A stretch of 64,000 bases of DNA from G963663365 sp963663365. Its GTDB lineage: Bacteria > Hinthialibacterota > Hinthialibacteria > Hinthialibacterales > G963663365. The translations under genes were made by a program, and so were the position numbers. The notes under the pieces are model-generated. The model was given only the letters and a program-made list of their open reading frames with translations, did not search any database and had not been told where the DNA came from. Location: contig CAXXIH010000001.1 of assembly GCA_963663365.2 (NCBI GenBank), forward strand, positions 310,001-374,000. Reading direction: 5' to 3'. Below are positions 26,983 through 35,352 of this stretch, in pieces. Positions within the stretch are counted from its first letter, which is position 1, and every line of letters starts with the position of its first letter.

Positions 26983-28373
26983 GGAGTCGATCTGTGCCTA
27001 TCCTCCGGGTTGGTTGTCTATGCGGCTTTTTTCTCCGGTTTCTGAATGAGACCGTCGATGAACGGCACTCCTTCAATAACTTTTGAAATCCAGTGGTAAC
27101 CGTTAATTCTTCGCCAGTGTTTCTCCGCCTGAACCGCCAGTTTGAAAACCATCATCAGTGTAGCTTTGCGTGAACCGCAACCCTTGGTTTGGCGGGTTCG
27201 ATGACGCACTGTGGCGAAGGTCGATTCGATGGGATTGGTGCTGCGAATATGCGCCCAATGTTCAGCGGGAAAGTCATAAAACGTGAACAGAACGTCGCGG
27301 TCTTTTTCTAAACATGCGCAGGCTTTCGGGTATTTCGCTGTGTAGAGATCGAGGAAGGCGTCATAGGCGCGCAGGGCGTCACTCTTGGCCGGCGCCAAGT
27401 ACATCTCGTGGAGCAGTTTCTTGGCATGCGGCTGCACGCGTTTGGGCATCTTATCGAGGACGTTCGCGGTTTTATGCACCCAACAACGTTGACTGCGGAC
27501 GCCAGGAAAGACCTCTTCCAGAGCCGCCCAGAATCCCAACGCGCCGTCTCCCACCGCCAACTGAGGCGGAAGCGCCAAACCGCGGCATTGAAGATCGTTA
27601 AGCACTTCCGACCACGATAACTTGCTCTCCCGGTGGCCATCGTGAACCGCCACCAGTTCTTTTGAGCCGTCCGGCAGCGCGCCGATGATGACCAGAATGC
27701 ACGGGCGATCATGGTCCAGACGCACATTGAAATGGACGCCATCCGCCCAAAGATACACGTACTGTTTGCCGGAAAGATCTCGCCGCGACCACTCCTCGTA
27801 TTCCTGCATCCAACCTTCCTTCAGCCGAACAATATTCGCGGCCGATAAACCGGTGGCATTCGGGCCCAGGATCGCTTCCAACGCCTCTGTGAAATCACCC
27901 GTCGAAATCCCTTTGAGATACAAAATCGGAATCAAAGCGTCCACACTTGGCACCCGCCGCATGAACGGCGGCAAAATCTTGCTGGTGAACCGCCGCCCTT
28001 CCTGCCGGTCCCGCACACGGGGCTGTTGAATCTGGACCGGGCCCACACCCGTAACTAAATCCCGTTCCGGAAGCGACCCGTTGCGAACCGCTAACCGGCG
28101 CCCGGCCGCATCCCGTTCATCCGCGTGCTCCTGAATGTACATCTCCACTTCCTGATCCACTGCAGCCTGCAACAAGCGCCGCGCCCCTTCACGTAGAATC
28201 AACTCCAGACCTCCTCCCACTTGATTCGACTCTCGACCTTCTAATGAAATGACCGTATTCTTTGACTTCATGAGCGTGTCCTCTTTCTATCTCCTTCAGG
28301 AGATTGGTTTTAGCAACCAGAGGATACGCTCATCTTTTTCAAACTCCCAATACACAACTTTCGGTTATATCTC
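26959..28373 (-). mobile_element. Intact IS256-family insertion sequence
   Basis: This 1,415-base element is bounded by 24-base imperfect inverted repeats (26959-26982 and 28350-28373; 21 of 24 matching) and flanked on both sides by the direct repeat GGGCTTGCA. The 8-9-base duplication is what IS256-family transposition leaves. It encodes one full-length transposase on the minus strand. The perfect duplication and intact gene suggest a fairly recent insertion, between the Hsp20 terminator and the GT-C gene, 33 bases before the latter's start codon. Confidence 0.92.
27018..28271 (-). CDS. IS256-family transposase
   Basis: This 417-residue DDE transposase is full length for the family. The catalytic aspartates are in LWADGVHFNV and AVGDGALGFW, and the glutamate is in STNPIESTFATVRHRT; the RCWVHKTANVLDKMP segment is also typical of the mutator-like group. 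The ATG at 28271 follows AGAGGA. There is no frameshift, so the element is probably still able to move. Confidence 0.96.
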   Translation of the reverse strand: MKSKNTVISLEGRESNQVGGGLELILREGARRLLQAAVDQEVEMYIQEHADERDAAGRRLAVRNGSLPERDLVTGVGPVQIQQPRVRDRQEGRRFTSKILPPFMRRVPSVDALIPILYLKGISTGDFTEALEAILGPNATGLSAANIVRLKEGWMQEYEEWSRRDLSGKQYVYLWADGVHFNVRLDHDRPCILVIIGALPDGSKELVAVHDGHRESKLSWSEVLNDLQCRGLALPPQLAVGDGALGFWAALEEVFPGVRSQRCWVHKTANVLDKMPKRVQPHAKKLLHEMYLAPAKSDALRAYDAFLDLYTAKYPKACACLEKDRDVLFTFYDFPAEHWAHIRSTNPIESTFATVRHRTRQTKGCGSRKATLMMVFKLAVQAEKHWRRINGYHWISKVIEGVPFIDGLIQKPEKKAA

Positions 28374-28382
28374 GGGCTTGCA
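28350..28382 (+). repeat. IS256-type right terminal repeat and target duplication
   Basis: The right inverted repeat (28350-28373) is followed directly by the second copy of GGGCTTGCA (28374-28382). Removing the element and one copy restores one continuous intergenic sequence ahead of the GT-C gene. Confidence 0.85.
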
Positions 28383-28414
28383 GCGGATATCCCTTACGGC
28401 GTACTTTGTGTGAT

Positions 28415-29980
28415 ATGGAACATCTACGTGTTCGAATTTTTGCGCTTATTGCTATTTGTATGCTTGCCCTGCTTTATGGCTCCGGGCTTCGGAATGAGAT
28501 CGGGCCTTATGGAGACGATGCGGATTATGTGATCCTTAGTGAGGCAATTTTGCAGGGCGAATACCGGCCCATTCATTTGGCCGAGAATCCACCAACCACG
28601 CATCGCCCTCCGCTTTTTTCTCTTCTTTTGACTCCGCTCGTTGCGGTTTGGGGCCGTGACTATCTTCTTTTGAAAATGCCGATTTTTTTATCCGGGGTTG
28701 CCTCAACGGCACTTTTTTTTATATGGCTGCGCTCTATGAAAAAAACGCCCATCGGCGATTTGTCTCTTTGTTGTATTGCAGTTCTTCCGTTTGCGTTCTC
28801 TCCACTCACCATCGAATTTTCTTCGGCCATCATGTCAGAGATGCCGTTTACCGTTTTCCTTCTTATAACGCTGCTTGCGATCCAGCGATGGCGAAATGAA
28901 GACGGAAAGGCAAAGAGGGTATGGTTCTGGTGTGCAATCGGATTCTGTACGGCGATGATTTTAATGCGCACAATCGGATTGGTCGTGACCGGCGCACTTG
29001 GTCTTGGTCTTATGGCCGAAGGATTACGCTTGCGTTTTATCTCCGAGCCGGAAGATGCGGATGGAGCGCATCTTCATTCACAGATACCGCGTTTTGTGTT
29101 TGGAGGCTCATTGCTGACGCTCGCCTTTGTTCTGTTTGTGGCATGGCGATGGAGCATGTCTTTGGGAGGAGAAGATTATCTAGATCAATTGGCCCGAACC
29201 GATTTGCATGGCACGGTGCAGTCGCGTTTGGGACTCTATGAGGTGCTGCAGCGCGTTGTTCAAAACTCCCAATTCTATCTATCGCAAATCCTCTACTGGA
29301 CATTGGGGCTTCCGCGCAGACCGTCCTTGTGGTGGCTTGGATTAATTGTATTCGGTATTGCTGTCCTTGGCGCCATACGCAGTTGGCGGCGAGGGATGAT
29401 TGCCGAGCCGTTTGCTTTTTTTGCGGGTTTGGCGGTGCTGGCAGTATGGGTAACCCGTAGTGGCCGTTTCATGCTTCCACTTTTGCCGTTATTGATTTGG
29501 CTGGTTTGGATAGGAGGAAGTTTTCTTTTACAAAGACTGTGTATTGGCATAATCCGGCGCAGGATTGTTATCGTGCTTTGCCTGCTGATTGCCGTCGGTG
29601 CAACGACCGGCGCCATTCGGCAGTTGCGTCAGCCGGATCCTCTTGCGATTCCTTATTGGCGTGATTACCGGGCAGCGGCAAATTGGGCATACGGGCACAT
29701 ACCACGTGCCAGCGTTGTGGCCTGTCGAAAACCCGCTCTTTTCTATCTCTGGTCCGGACGCCGGGTATGCTGGCATCCGTTTGTGGAGGATGCCGATCAG
29801 GCTCTTGATCGCCTGGAAAGGTTGGGAGCGACTCACTTGGTTCGGGATGAGTTTCCTTTCACGCATACCACCCGGACTTTTGTAGATCCATTGCTCGAAT
29901 CTCGTCCGGAACGGTTTGTTGTGTTAATGGCTGCTGAGGACACGAGACTTTATGCGATTGTGTCCGCGTCTGAACGGTAG
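28415..29980 (+). CDS. GT-C (ArnT/PMT-like) membrane glycosyltransferase
   Basis: This is a 521-residue polytopic membrane protein. After the first helix it shows GPYGDDADYVILSEAI, the acidic pair in the first outer loop that marks GT-C enzymes of the ArnT/PMT group, which transfer sugars from polyprenyl carriers on the outer face of the inner membrane. About eleven further hydrophobic segments follow, then a soluble C-terminal part. The ATG at 28415 is used; the open frame continues upstream only because it enters the insertion sequence. No clear ribosome site precedes the start. The acceptor is unknown. Confidence 0.82.
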   Translation: MEHLRVRIFALIAICMLALLYGSGLRNEIGPYGDDADYVILSEAILQGEYRPIHLAENPPTTHRPPLFSLLLTPLVAVWGRDYLLLKMPIFLSGVASTALFFIWLRSMKKTPIGDLSLCCIAVLPFAFSPLTIEFSSAIMSEMPFTVFLLITLLAIQRWRNEDGKAKRVWFWCAIGFCTAMILMRTIGLVVTGALGLGLMAEGLRLRFISEPEDADGAHLHSQIPRFVFGGSLLTLAFVLFVAWRWSMSLGGEDYLDQLARTDLHGTVQSRLGLYEVLQRVVQNSQFYLSQILYWTLGLPRRPSLWWLGLIVFGIAVLGAIRSWRRGMIAEPFAFFAGLAVLAVWVTRSGRFMLPLLPLLIWLVWIGGSFLLQRLCIGIIRRRIVIVLCLLIAVGATTGAIRQLRQPDPLAIPYWRDYRAAANWAYGHIPRASVVACRKPALFYLWSGRRVCWHPFVEDADQALDRLERLGATHLVRDEFPFTHTTRTFVDPLLESRPERFVVLMAAEDTRLYAIVSASER

Positions 29981-30115
29981 AATTTCCTGTCAAATAGCCT
30001 GGCTACGTGAGACGGCAGATGTAAATCGCGATAGATTCCTTGAAGATGAATGGGGCTCGGTGGCGATCCGCAGTATAAATGATTTTGATTTCGTCCCCGT
30101 TCGGTTGAGGTCTTA

Positions 30116-33100
30116 ATGGAGAATAATCGGGTGTGGGTGACGAAGCGGATTTCTATCCTTTCTTTTCTTCTTTCAGTTTTTGTTCCTCTGATTGTTGGGC
30201 AGACGGGTGATCCTGTGCCCGCCGATGGGGTTTATCTGCGATCCGACCCCATCAATCTTCCGGTCTTGACAACAGGGGGCGATGAATTGAGCCCGGTTAG
30301 CATTGCCTCGGGATTGGTGACATCCGATGCCTACACCGATGTGTTGATCGCGGCCAATTCGCCGAATGGGGATGCCGGCTATGTGCTGGTTTATATATCG
30401 AGAGGCCGGTTGCAGACATTTCCGCGTGTGTTTTCCGTATCCACCAGATTGCAGGATTTAGCGCTTGGCGATGTAGATGGCGATGGCGATCCCGATGCAG
30501 TGGCAGTGAACCAGGCATCATCTGCGAACAGCGGTATTTATGTTTTTCCCAATATCGATCTTCCTGACATTTTCTCCGAGCCGGTTTTTCAGCACGTAGA
30601 TTTCATTTTGCCGACTCTGATCAGGCTTGGCGATGTGGATGGTGATGGGGATCTGGATGCTTTTGTGGCCGAAGCCGACTATTCGATTAATCCTGTCAAT
30701 GCCCGCATTCTTCTAAATGATGGAGCGGGCAATTTTGAAGATAGTGGCAATATCATCCGGCATAGTTTTTTGCCTAGCGATGCAGAATTAGCTGACTTGG
30801 ACGGTGACGGGGATCTGGATTTGGCTATGAGTTTTGTCCCCACCTTCAATTTGAGCGGGCAGATTCCGGAAGTCGCCATCTTTTTGAATGATGGCAGCGG
30901 CGTGTTCACTGTTGACAGCAGTATTCCGCTTTCCAATCCACGCGCACTTCAATTTGCGGATTTCGATTTGGATGGACGCCCCGACATGGTTGTCCTGAAC
31001 AGCCGTATCTCAGGACTTAATCCGGTAGCCGGGTCCATCTCTTTATTGCTGAATGATGGGCTTGGGCGATTCCGCGAAATTACCCGCTTTGCCGCCGGAG
31101 ATGTTCCCTTAAGCATGGGGCTGGCGGAACTTACCGGCGATGAGGTTCCCGATCTTGTCGTAAGCAGTTCTGAAATCGATGAAACCAATCCCAGCAATAA
31201 GCAGCGCTGGTTCATTATCTTTCCGATTGGTGAGGGAGGATTGATTGGCGAGGCGATTAAAAGCCAAACGACATTGCTTGCCGTCAAAATCACATCCGGT
31301 TTTATTGATGGTGATAATTTAGAAGACTTGATTTTGATGGAAGGCGAAGTCGTTACCCGCCCCACGGATGTTTCTGTTCTCCTGCAATTGTCTCGGCCTA
31401 TAGCAACGGCAACTTATACGCCCACGCCGACCGGGACACCGACGCCGACTTCAACATCCACACCCACTTCAACACCGACTTCGACCTTTACTCCGTCACC
31501 AACTCCTACGGCTACCGATACGCCTCTGCCGACGGATACTCCAACCGCTACGAATACACCGACCCATACACCGACACCTACGGCAACTCATACGCCAACG
31601 TCCACCAACACACCGACTTCAACGTACACACCTACGCCAACCCATACGCCCACGCCTACGGCCACGCCGACTCCATTGGAATTCGCACTCGTGTGGGAGT
31701 TTGCAACGGATGGAGATTATGAGGGGTGGGATGCCAATGTTCAGCAGATTGAGGGATTGCGAGTGGAAAACGGATTCCTTTCGGGTACGTCTACAGGCAA
31801 TGATCCGCGCATGTTCTCCCCCGATTTACAGGGATATCATATCGATCCTGCCGAATACCCGGAACTCGCGTTCATTTTGGAAACCGAGCGTAATGTGCTG
31901 GCCAGCATCTTTTTGTTCTTTGATGATGGAACCATCCATGGCATTGACGGCTTGACTATAACCGGCGGGCGCACCAACACGATTGTCGTAAATCTTCTTG
32001 AAGTTGTTCCCGAAGGCCGGACGGTGAGGCGTGTTCGTTTCGATCCCGTATCTGCGCCGGGCGTGAGTTTTAGTATCGATTCGATAGGTTTCCTTGGAGA
32101 GTTAATTCCATCTCCAACACCTTCGCCCACAGTTACGCATACCCCGACGATAACTCCTACGGCTACCATTACACCCACGCCCACGGTTACGGACACGCCG
32201 ACTTCTTCGCCCACGCCGACCGTGACGTTCACACTTACGCCGACACTTACACAAACGCCTTTGCCGACATCTACACCGACTCAAACGCCGACTCAGACAT
32301 ACACACCCACCGCTACGCCAACAGGGACTTTTACTTCTACCCCGACTCCAACAGTCACCAATACACCGCGTCCCACTCCCGTGGATGTGACGGAATATTA
32401 TGAACCGCCATTCGATCTTTTGGCTGGTTCCGCACCGGCTGCTCTGGCTGTTTTGGATGCTAATAACGATGGCTTTTTAGATCTTACCGTTGCGAATGCA
32501 GTCGATAGCCGGATTTTACTCTATGCGAATAATGGTTTCCCGGATGATCAGGGAAATCCTTTTGCTGAAGGAGTTGAGATTGCTCAAGTGCGTGTGCCTT
32601 TGGCTCTAACTACCGCCGACTTTAGTTTTGACAGCCGTGACGATCTGGCGGTCATGAGTTTCCGGGGCACTGTCGAAATTCTTGTACCGTTGGACTCGGG
32701 CGTTTTTGAGGTATTACAGTCTCTGCCGACAGGTAGCGGGCCATCCGGCGTCGAGTCGGGCGATTTAAATGGCGATCAAGCCACCGATTTGGCGGTGACC
32801 AACAGTTTTGATGATTCGGTTACGCTGTTTCTTTCGGCCGATCCATCTGAGGGATTCTTTAATCGCTCGACCATTTCTGAGACCGGGGCCGATCCGGAGA
32901 ATTTAGTTTTTGAAGATTTTGACAACGATGGCGATTTGGATATCGCCGTGGCTGCTCGTAACGACGCACGAGTGACGATTTATCGTAATGACGGAACGGG
33001 GAGTTTCCGCTTTGCCAACGCCATTCGCGTGGGTGTCACACCCGTGGATATCGGCACTGCAGACCTGGATGGGGATGGGATTCCGGATTTGGTGACAGCC

Positions 33101-33499
33101 AACCGCTCAACCAATAACCTCTCACTTGCGTACGGCGATGGGACTCTGCAATTCCCCGATGTGCGAGAATTAGCGGTGGGCCGGGAGCCGGAAGCTTCAT
33201 TGGTCCACGACCTGGATTTGGATGGTCTGCCCGAGGTTGTTTCGGTTGATACTCTGGATGGACAGATAAGTGTCTTTCGCAATCTAGGTGGCGGTGAGTT
33301 TGATGGACCGTACCACTTTGATGTGGGGGTATTCCCCCGGGCAATCATTTCGGGCGATTTTAACCGTGACGATTACCCGGATTTAGCCATTGCCAACGGC
33401 AGTAACGATACTGTAACGGTGCTACTCTCGGCCCGCGATGATCCGTATACGCCTGTTGAGGATTGGTATATTCGCGTCCAGATTGAGCTTGCCTGGTGA
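30116..33499 (+). CDS. Large secreted FG-GAP protein with Thr-Pro linkers
   Basis: This is a 1,127-residue exported protein. A signal peptide (to about residue 29) is followed by FG-GAP/VCBS-type calcium-binding beta-propeller repeats: DVDGDGDPDAVAV, DVDGDGDLDAFVA, DLDGDGDLDLAMS and related copies. Then come a Thr-Pro-rich linker (about 435-520), a galactose-binding-like beta-sandwich (about 520-664, DGDYEGWDAN), a second Thr-Pro linker (about 664-756) and another block of propeller repeats to the C-terminus. The linkers are probably extended and perhaps O-glycosylated. The start has GAGG five bases upstream. It is likely a surface or secreted adhesion or matrix protein; no catalytic motif is seen. 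Confidence 0.85.
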   Translation: MENNRVWVTKRISILSFLLSVFVPLIVGQTGDPVPADGVYLRSDPINLPVLTTGGDELSPVSIASGLVTSDAYTDVLIAANSPNGDAGYVLVYISRGRLQTFPRVFSVSTRLQDLALGDVDGDGDPDAVAVNQASSANSGIYVFPNIDLPDIFSEPVFQHVDFILPTLIRLGDVDGDGDLDAFVAEADYSINPVNARILLNDGAGNFEDSGNIIRHSFLPSDAELADLDGDGDLDLAMSFVPTFNLSGQIPEVAIFLNDGSGVFTVDSSIPLSNPRALQFADFDLDGRPDMVVLNSRISGLNPVAGSISLLLNDGLGRFREITRFAAGDVPLSMGLAELTGDEVPDLVVSSSEIDETNPSNKQRWFIIFPIGEGGLIGEAIKSQTTLLAVKITSGFIDGDNLEDLILMEGEVVTRPTDVSVLLQLSRPIATATYTPTPTGTPTPTSTSTPTSTPTSTFTPSPTPTATDTPLPTDTPTATNTPTHTPTPTATHTPTSTNTPTSTYTPTPTHTPTPTATPTPLEFALVWEFATDGDYEGWDANVQQIEGLRVENGFLSGTSTGNDPRMFSPDLQGYHIDPAEYPELAFILETERNVLASIFLFFDDGTIHGIDGLTITGGRTNTIVVNLLEVVPEGRTVRRVRFDPVSAPGVSFSIDSIGFLGELIPSPTPSPTVTHTPTITPTATITPTPTVTDTPTSSPTPTVTFTLTPTLTQTPLPTSTPTQTPTQTYTPTATPTGTFTSTPTPTVTNTPRPTPVDVTEYYEPPFDLLAGSAPAALAVLDANNDGFLDLTVANAVDSRILLYANNGFPDDQGNPFAEGVEIAQVRVPLALTTADFSFDSRDDLAVMSFRGTVEILVPLDSGVFEVLQSLPTGSGPSGVESGDLNGDQATDLAVTNSFDDSVTLFLSADPSEGFFNRSTISETGADPENLVFEDFDNDGDLDIAVAARNDARVTIYRNDGTGSFRFANAIRVGVTPVDIGTADLDGDGIPDLVTANRSTNNLSLAYGDGTLQFPDVRELAVGREPEASLVHDLDLDGLPEVVSVDTLDGQISVFRNLGGGEFDGPYHFDVGVFPRAIISGDFNRDDYPDLAIANGSNDTVTVLLSARDDPYTPVEDWYIRVQIELAW

Positions 33500-33545
33500 G
33501 GAGGGCGCTGATAGGTTCACTTCCCGCTGAGAAAAGTTTCAGTCA

Positions 33546-33618
33546 GCCGATGTAGCTCAGCTGGTAGAGCAACGGTTTCGTAAACCGTGGGTCGGGGGTT
33601 CGAGTCCCTTCATCGGCA
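33546..33618 (+). tRNA. tRNA-Thr (anticodon CGT)
   Basis: A complete cloverleaf can be drawn. The acceptor arm GCCGATG pairs with CATCGGC, the D arm is GCTC/GAGC, the anticodon arm is ACGGT/ACCGT around TTCGTAA, and the T loop TTCGAGT is closed by a stem with two G-U pairs. The anticodon CGT reads ACG (threonine). CCA is not encoded. A weak promoter-like pair (TTGCCT and TAGGTT, 17 apart) sits about 30 bases upstream. Confidence 0.96.
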
Positions 33619-33622
33619 CTTG

Positions 33623-33655
33623 AAATGACTAGACTTACGTGGTCTGGTCATTTTT
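33623..33655 (+). terminator. Terminator after tRNA-Thr
   Basis: A 12-base stem (33623-33634 with 33642-33653, one G-T pair) with a 7-base loop runs into five T residues directly after the tRNA. Confidence 0.85.
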
Positions 33656-33788
33656 CAATTTAGCCATTTGTTCCCATTTTGTGCCCACTTTGAATCATGT
33701 GTTGCTCGAAGAATCAGATGTTTTTGCTGGCATATAGGAGCTGTTCTGCAACCTCCACTCCCTTTCTTTGAATCGCCAATTTGGCATC

Positions 33789-33995
33789 TCAAAAACTCAG
33801 TTTCTTCATTAGTGAGCTGAAGTCATTAGGAAATCTATCCTTGTTACGCTTGACAGCCCTATTCAGCGCCCCAGTTTCAACTCCATATAGTTCTGCCAGG
33901 TCTGAATCGAGCATAACCTTCTGTCCCCGTATGACGTGAATACTCCTCTCGATCCGCTCGATCGGTATTAGCTCCCTATTAAGATATTCACTCAT
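33789..33995 (-). pseudogene. ORF6N-domain protein, truncated
   Basis: This 68-residue open frame begins with a classic phage ORF6N domain: IHVIRGQKVMLDSDLAELYG, then ETGALNRAVKRNKDRFPNDF. Normal ORF6N proteins continue for roughly another 100 residues after this point; here the frame changes to an unrelated SSLMKKLSF and stops. It is therefore probably a remnant of a phage-derived gene. The ATG at 33995 has an AGG upstream. It lies 170 bases from the tRNA-Thr 3' end, in a short accessory patch. Confidence 0.75.
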
Positions 33996-34102
33996 ATTCA
34001 ATACCTATCCCGGTTATATTTTCCCTGGAAGTGATTTTTACTATGGAAAATGTGTGTTTTGTGGGGTACCCGCAAGAAACCAACTATCTATAGGTTATGC
34101 TT

Positions 34103-34369
34103 TTAGCTTTGCTTTTTTCGCTGATCTTCAACGATTTTACGGAACTTAAGGGCTTCTTCCCCGGTTAATTCAAAGAACTGGATCAGCTGTTCTGCATAAT
34201 CAGGCGGGATGGGACGCCGGCCTCTTTCAATATCCGTTGCCACATCCGGGTGAACACCCAAATGTTTGCACATTTTGTAATGGCCTTTCTTCTTCTTATT
34301 ACGAAGATCGGCCACCGCGTTCCCCATGGGGGTCAGTTTTTTCTTAGAGCCGAACCCAAATATCATCAT
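34103..34369 (-). CDS. Small HTH (XRE-like) DNA-binding protein
   Basis: This is an 88-residue protein made of little more than a helix-turn-helix: MGNAVADLRNKKKKG, CKHLGVHPDVATDIERG, RRPIPPDYAEQLIQFFEL. The pattern LGVHPDVATDIERGRRP fits the XRE/Cro-like fold. An AGAGGTGAG site directly precedes the paired ATG codons at 34369/34366. It lies downstream of the S24-like gene on the same strand. It could be the regulator that binds the palindromes at 35097-35129. Confidence 0.7.
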   Translation of the reverse strand: MMIFGFGSKKKLTPMGNAVADLRNKKKKGHYKMCKHLGVHPDVATDIERGRRPIPPDYAEQLIQFFELTGEEALKFRKIVEDQRKKQS

Positions 34370-34561
34370 CTCACCTCTCTGAGATGAATCGAATACCCTT
34401 TCAGCGGGTGCATAAAGCAAGTAAACCAATTGTACCGGCATTTAAAGTTTACGCCAGTATTTGAAAAGGGCCATTAATTTGCCATCCGGCAAACAAAGAA
34501 CTCAAAATCGATCGGTCTATCGGTACCTCCGCTGGGGGGCAAAGGGCCGGTGAACCAGGCG

Positions 34562-34954
34562 CTAAGGACGTTTTAATTCCTTGAAATCTCCATGCATCGA
34601 ATACGCCACGACCACGCCCAAGATCGCCGGGTCGCCTTGGTCCCATATCTCTTCCTGATAGGGATTCGTGCTGACCAGGCATTGGGTGCCATCAAGTGTG
34701 TTCCTAAATTGGCGCACAATATGATTGTGAATTCCCGCCACGACAACGAAATCTCCTTCCTTCAAATCATTGACCAGTGTGGTATCTCCAATCACCATGG
34801 CCCCAACGGGAATGTGCGGCTCCATGACCGTATCCAGCGCAACGGCCAAGACCGCAACATCAGGGGGAATACCAGCCTTTTTCATATATTCCAAAACCAT
34901 CGCAATCATCCCTACTATCTGAAACAAAATGACCGTAAGCAATATTTGGCGCAT
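34562..34954 (-). CDS. S24/S26-like protein lacking catalytic residues
   Basis: This is a protein of up to 130 residues with one hydrophobic N-terminal segment (ILLTVILFQIVGMIAMVLEYM) and a domain resembling the LexA/CI (S24) or signal-peptidase (S26) fold: MEPHIPVGAMVIG, then LVNDLKEGDFVVVAG, then IVRQFR. In active members the first segment reads S-M-E-P and carries the nucleophile; here it is V-M-E-P. The general-base lysine region reads IVRQF, with arginine. It is therefore probably not a peptidase. The start is uncertain: ATG 34954 has no clear ribosome site, while the ATG at 34900 follows AGGG by about nine bases. It lies in the same accessory patch as the HTH gene. Confidence 0.55.
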   Translation of the reverse strand: MRQILLTVILFQIVGMIAMVLEYMKKAGIPPDVAVLAVALDTVMEPHIPVGAMVIGDTTLVNDLKEGDFVVVAGIHNHIVRQFRNTLDGTQCLVSTNPYQEEIWDQGDPAILGVVVAYSMHGDFKELKRP

Positions 34955-35096
34955 TCAATAACTCAACCGGTGCCGGACTTGCCGGTTTGGCCTTGTTTGG
35001 GGACAAAGCCATGAATATGCCAACTCTAAAAAAACAAAATAGACAGCAGAAACAAGACTTTACGTATTTGTCTGTAATGTTTGTGTGCTGTGAATG

Positions 35097-35129
35097 TATC
35101 ATTATGATATATATTGTATCATAATGATA
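35097..35129. promoter_or_regulatory. Paired palindromic operator
   Basis: TATCATTATGATA (35097-35109) and TATCATAATGATA (35117-35129) are each near-perfect palindromes and are reverse complements of each other. Their centres are 20 bases apart, about two helical turns, so two repressor dimers would sit on the same DNA face. This is the classic layout of a phage-type operator beside a repressor gene. Confidence 0.6.
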
Positions 35130-35137
35130 AATTTTGG

Positions 35138-35161
35138 CTTAAAATTATCCTGCATTTTAAG
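35138..35161. promoter_or_regulatory. Perfect 8-base inverted repeat
   Basis: CTTAAAAT (35138-35145) and ATTTTAAG (35154-35161) form a perfect dyad with an 8-base spacer, just after the paired palindromes. It could be another protein site or an RNA hairpin; the following GGGGGAG resembles a ribosome site but has no ATG nearby. Confidence 0.4.
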
Positions 35162-35352
35162 GGGGAGATTCATATTTTCTTACGAGCGTGTAAGCAGGTT
35201 CCATAAGAGTCAGAGTTCTTTGGTCCTAGATCTACTAATCGACTGAATATTATTTGTGGGCTATGGCTTATGCTTCGATTTGATTATCTTCGGGCAACAG
35301 GCATGCATCATCGAATCCTATGGGTGCGCCATATTGTGAAGGAATGTGACGG

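Larger units (their letters stand above)
34955..35352. other. Intergenic region with operator-like palindromes
   Basis: This AT-rich stretch of about 400 bases separates the islet from the guanylyltransferase gene. It carries the palindrome pair at 35097-35129 and an inverted repeat at 35138-35161. An open frame at 34860-35012 overlaps the S24-like gene in another frame and has no ribosome site. I see no gene in the right half. Confidence 0.5.

Noticed and set aside
28304..28414. Upstream extension of the GT-C gene into the insertion sequence
   Set aside because: The frame stays open only by chance across the IS end; the ATG at 28415 marks the membrane protein start.
31420..32390. Repetitive ACACCGAC-type DNA that could look like a CRISPR array
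   Set aside because: It is codon repetition in Thr-Pro linkers within an intact reading frame; there are no regular unique spacers and no cas genes.
33600..33760. Integrase attachment site at the tRNA-Thr 3' end
   Set aside because: No duplicate of the tRNA end was found in the window and no integrase is visible, so only the islet itself is reported.
34860..35102. Minus-strand open frame overlapping the S24-like gene
   Set aside because: It lacks a ribosome site and any recognisable motif, and it overlaps a better candidate in another frame. A frameshift joining the two cannot be excluded.
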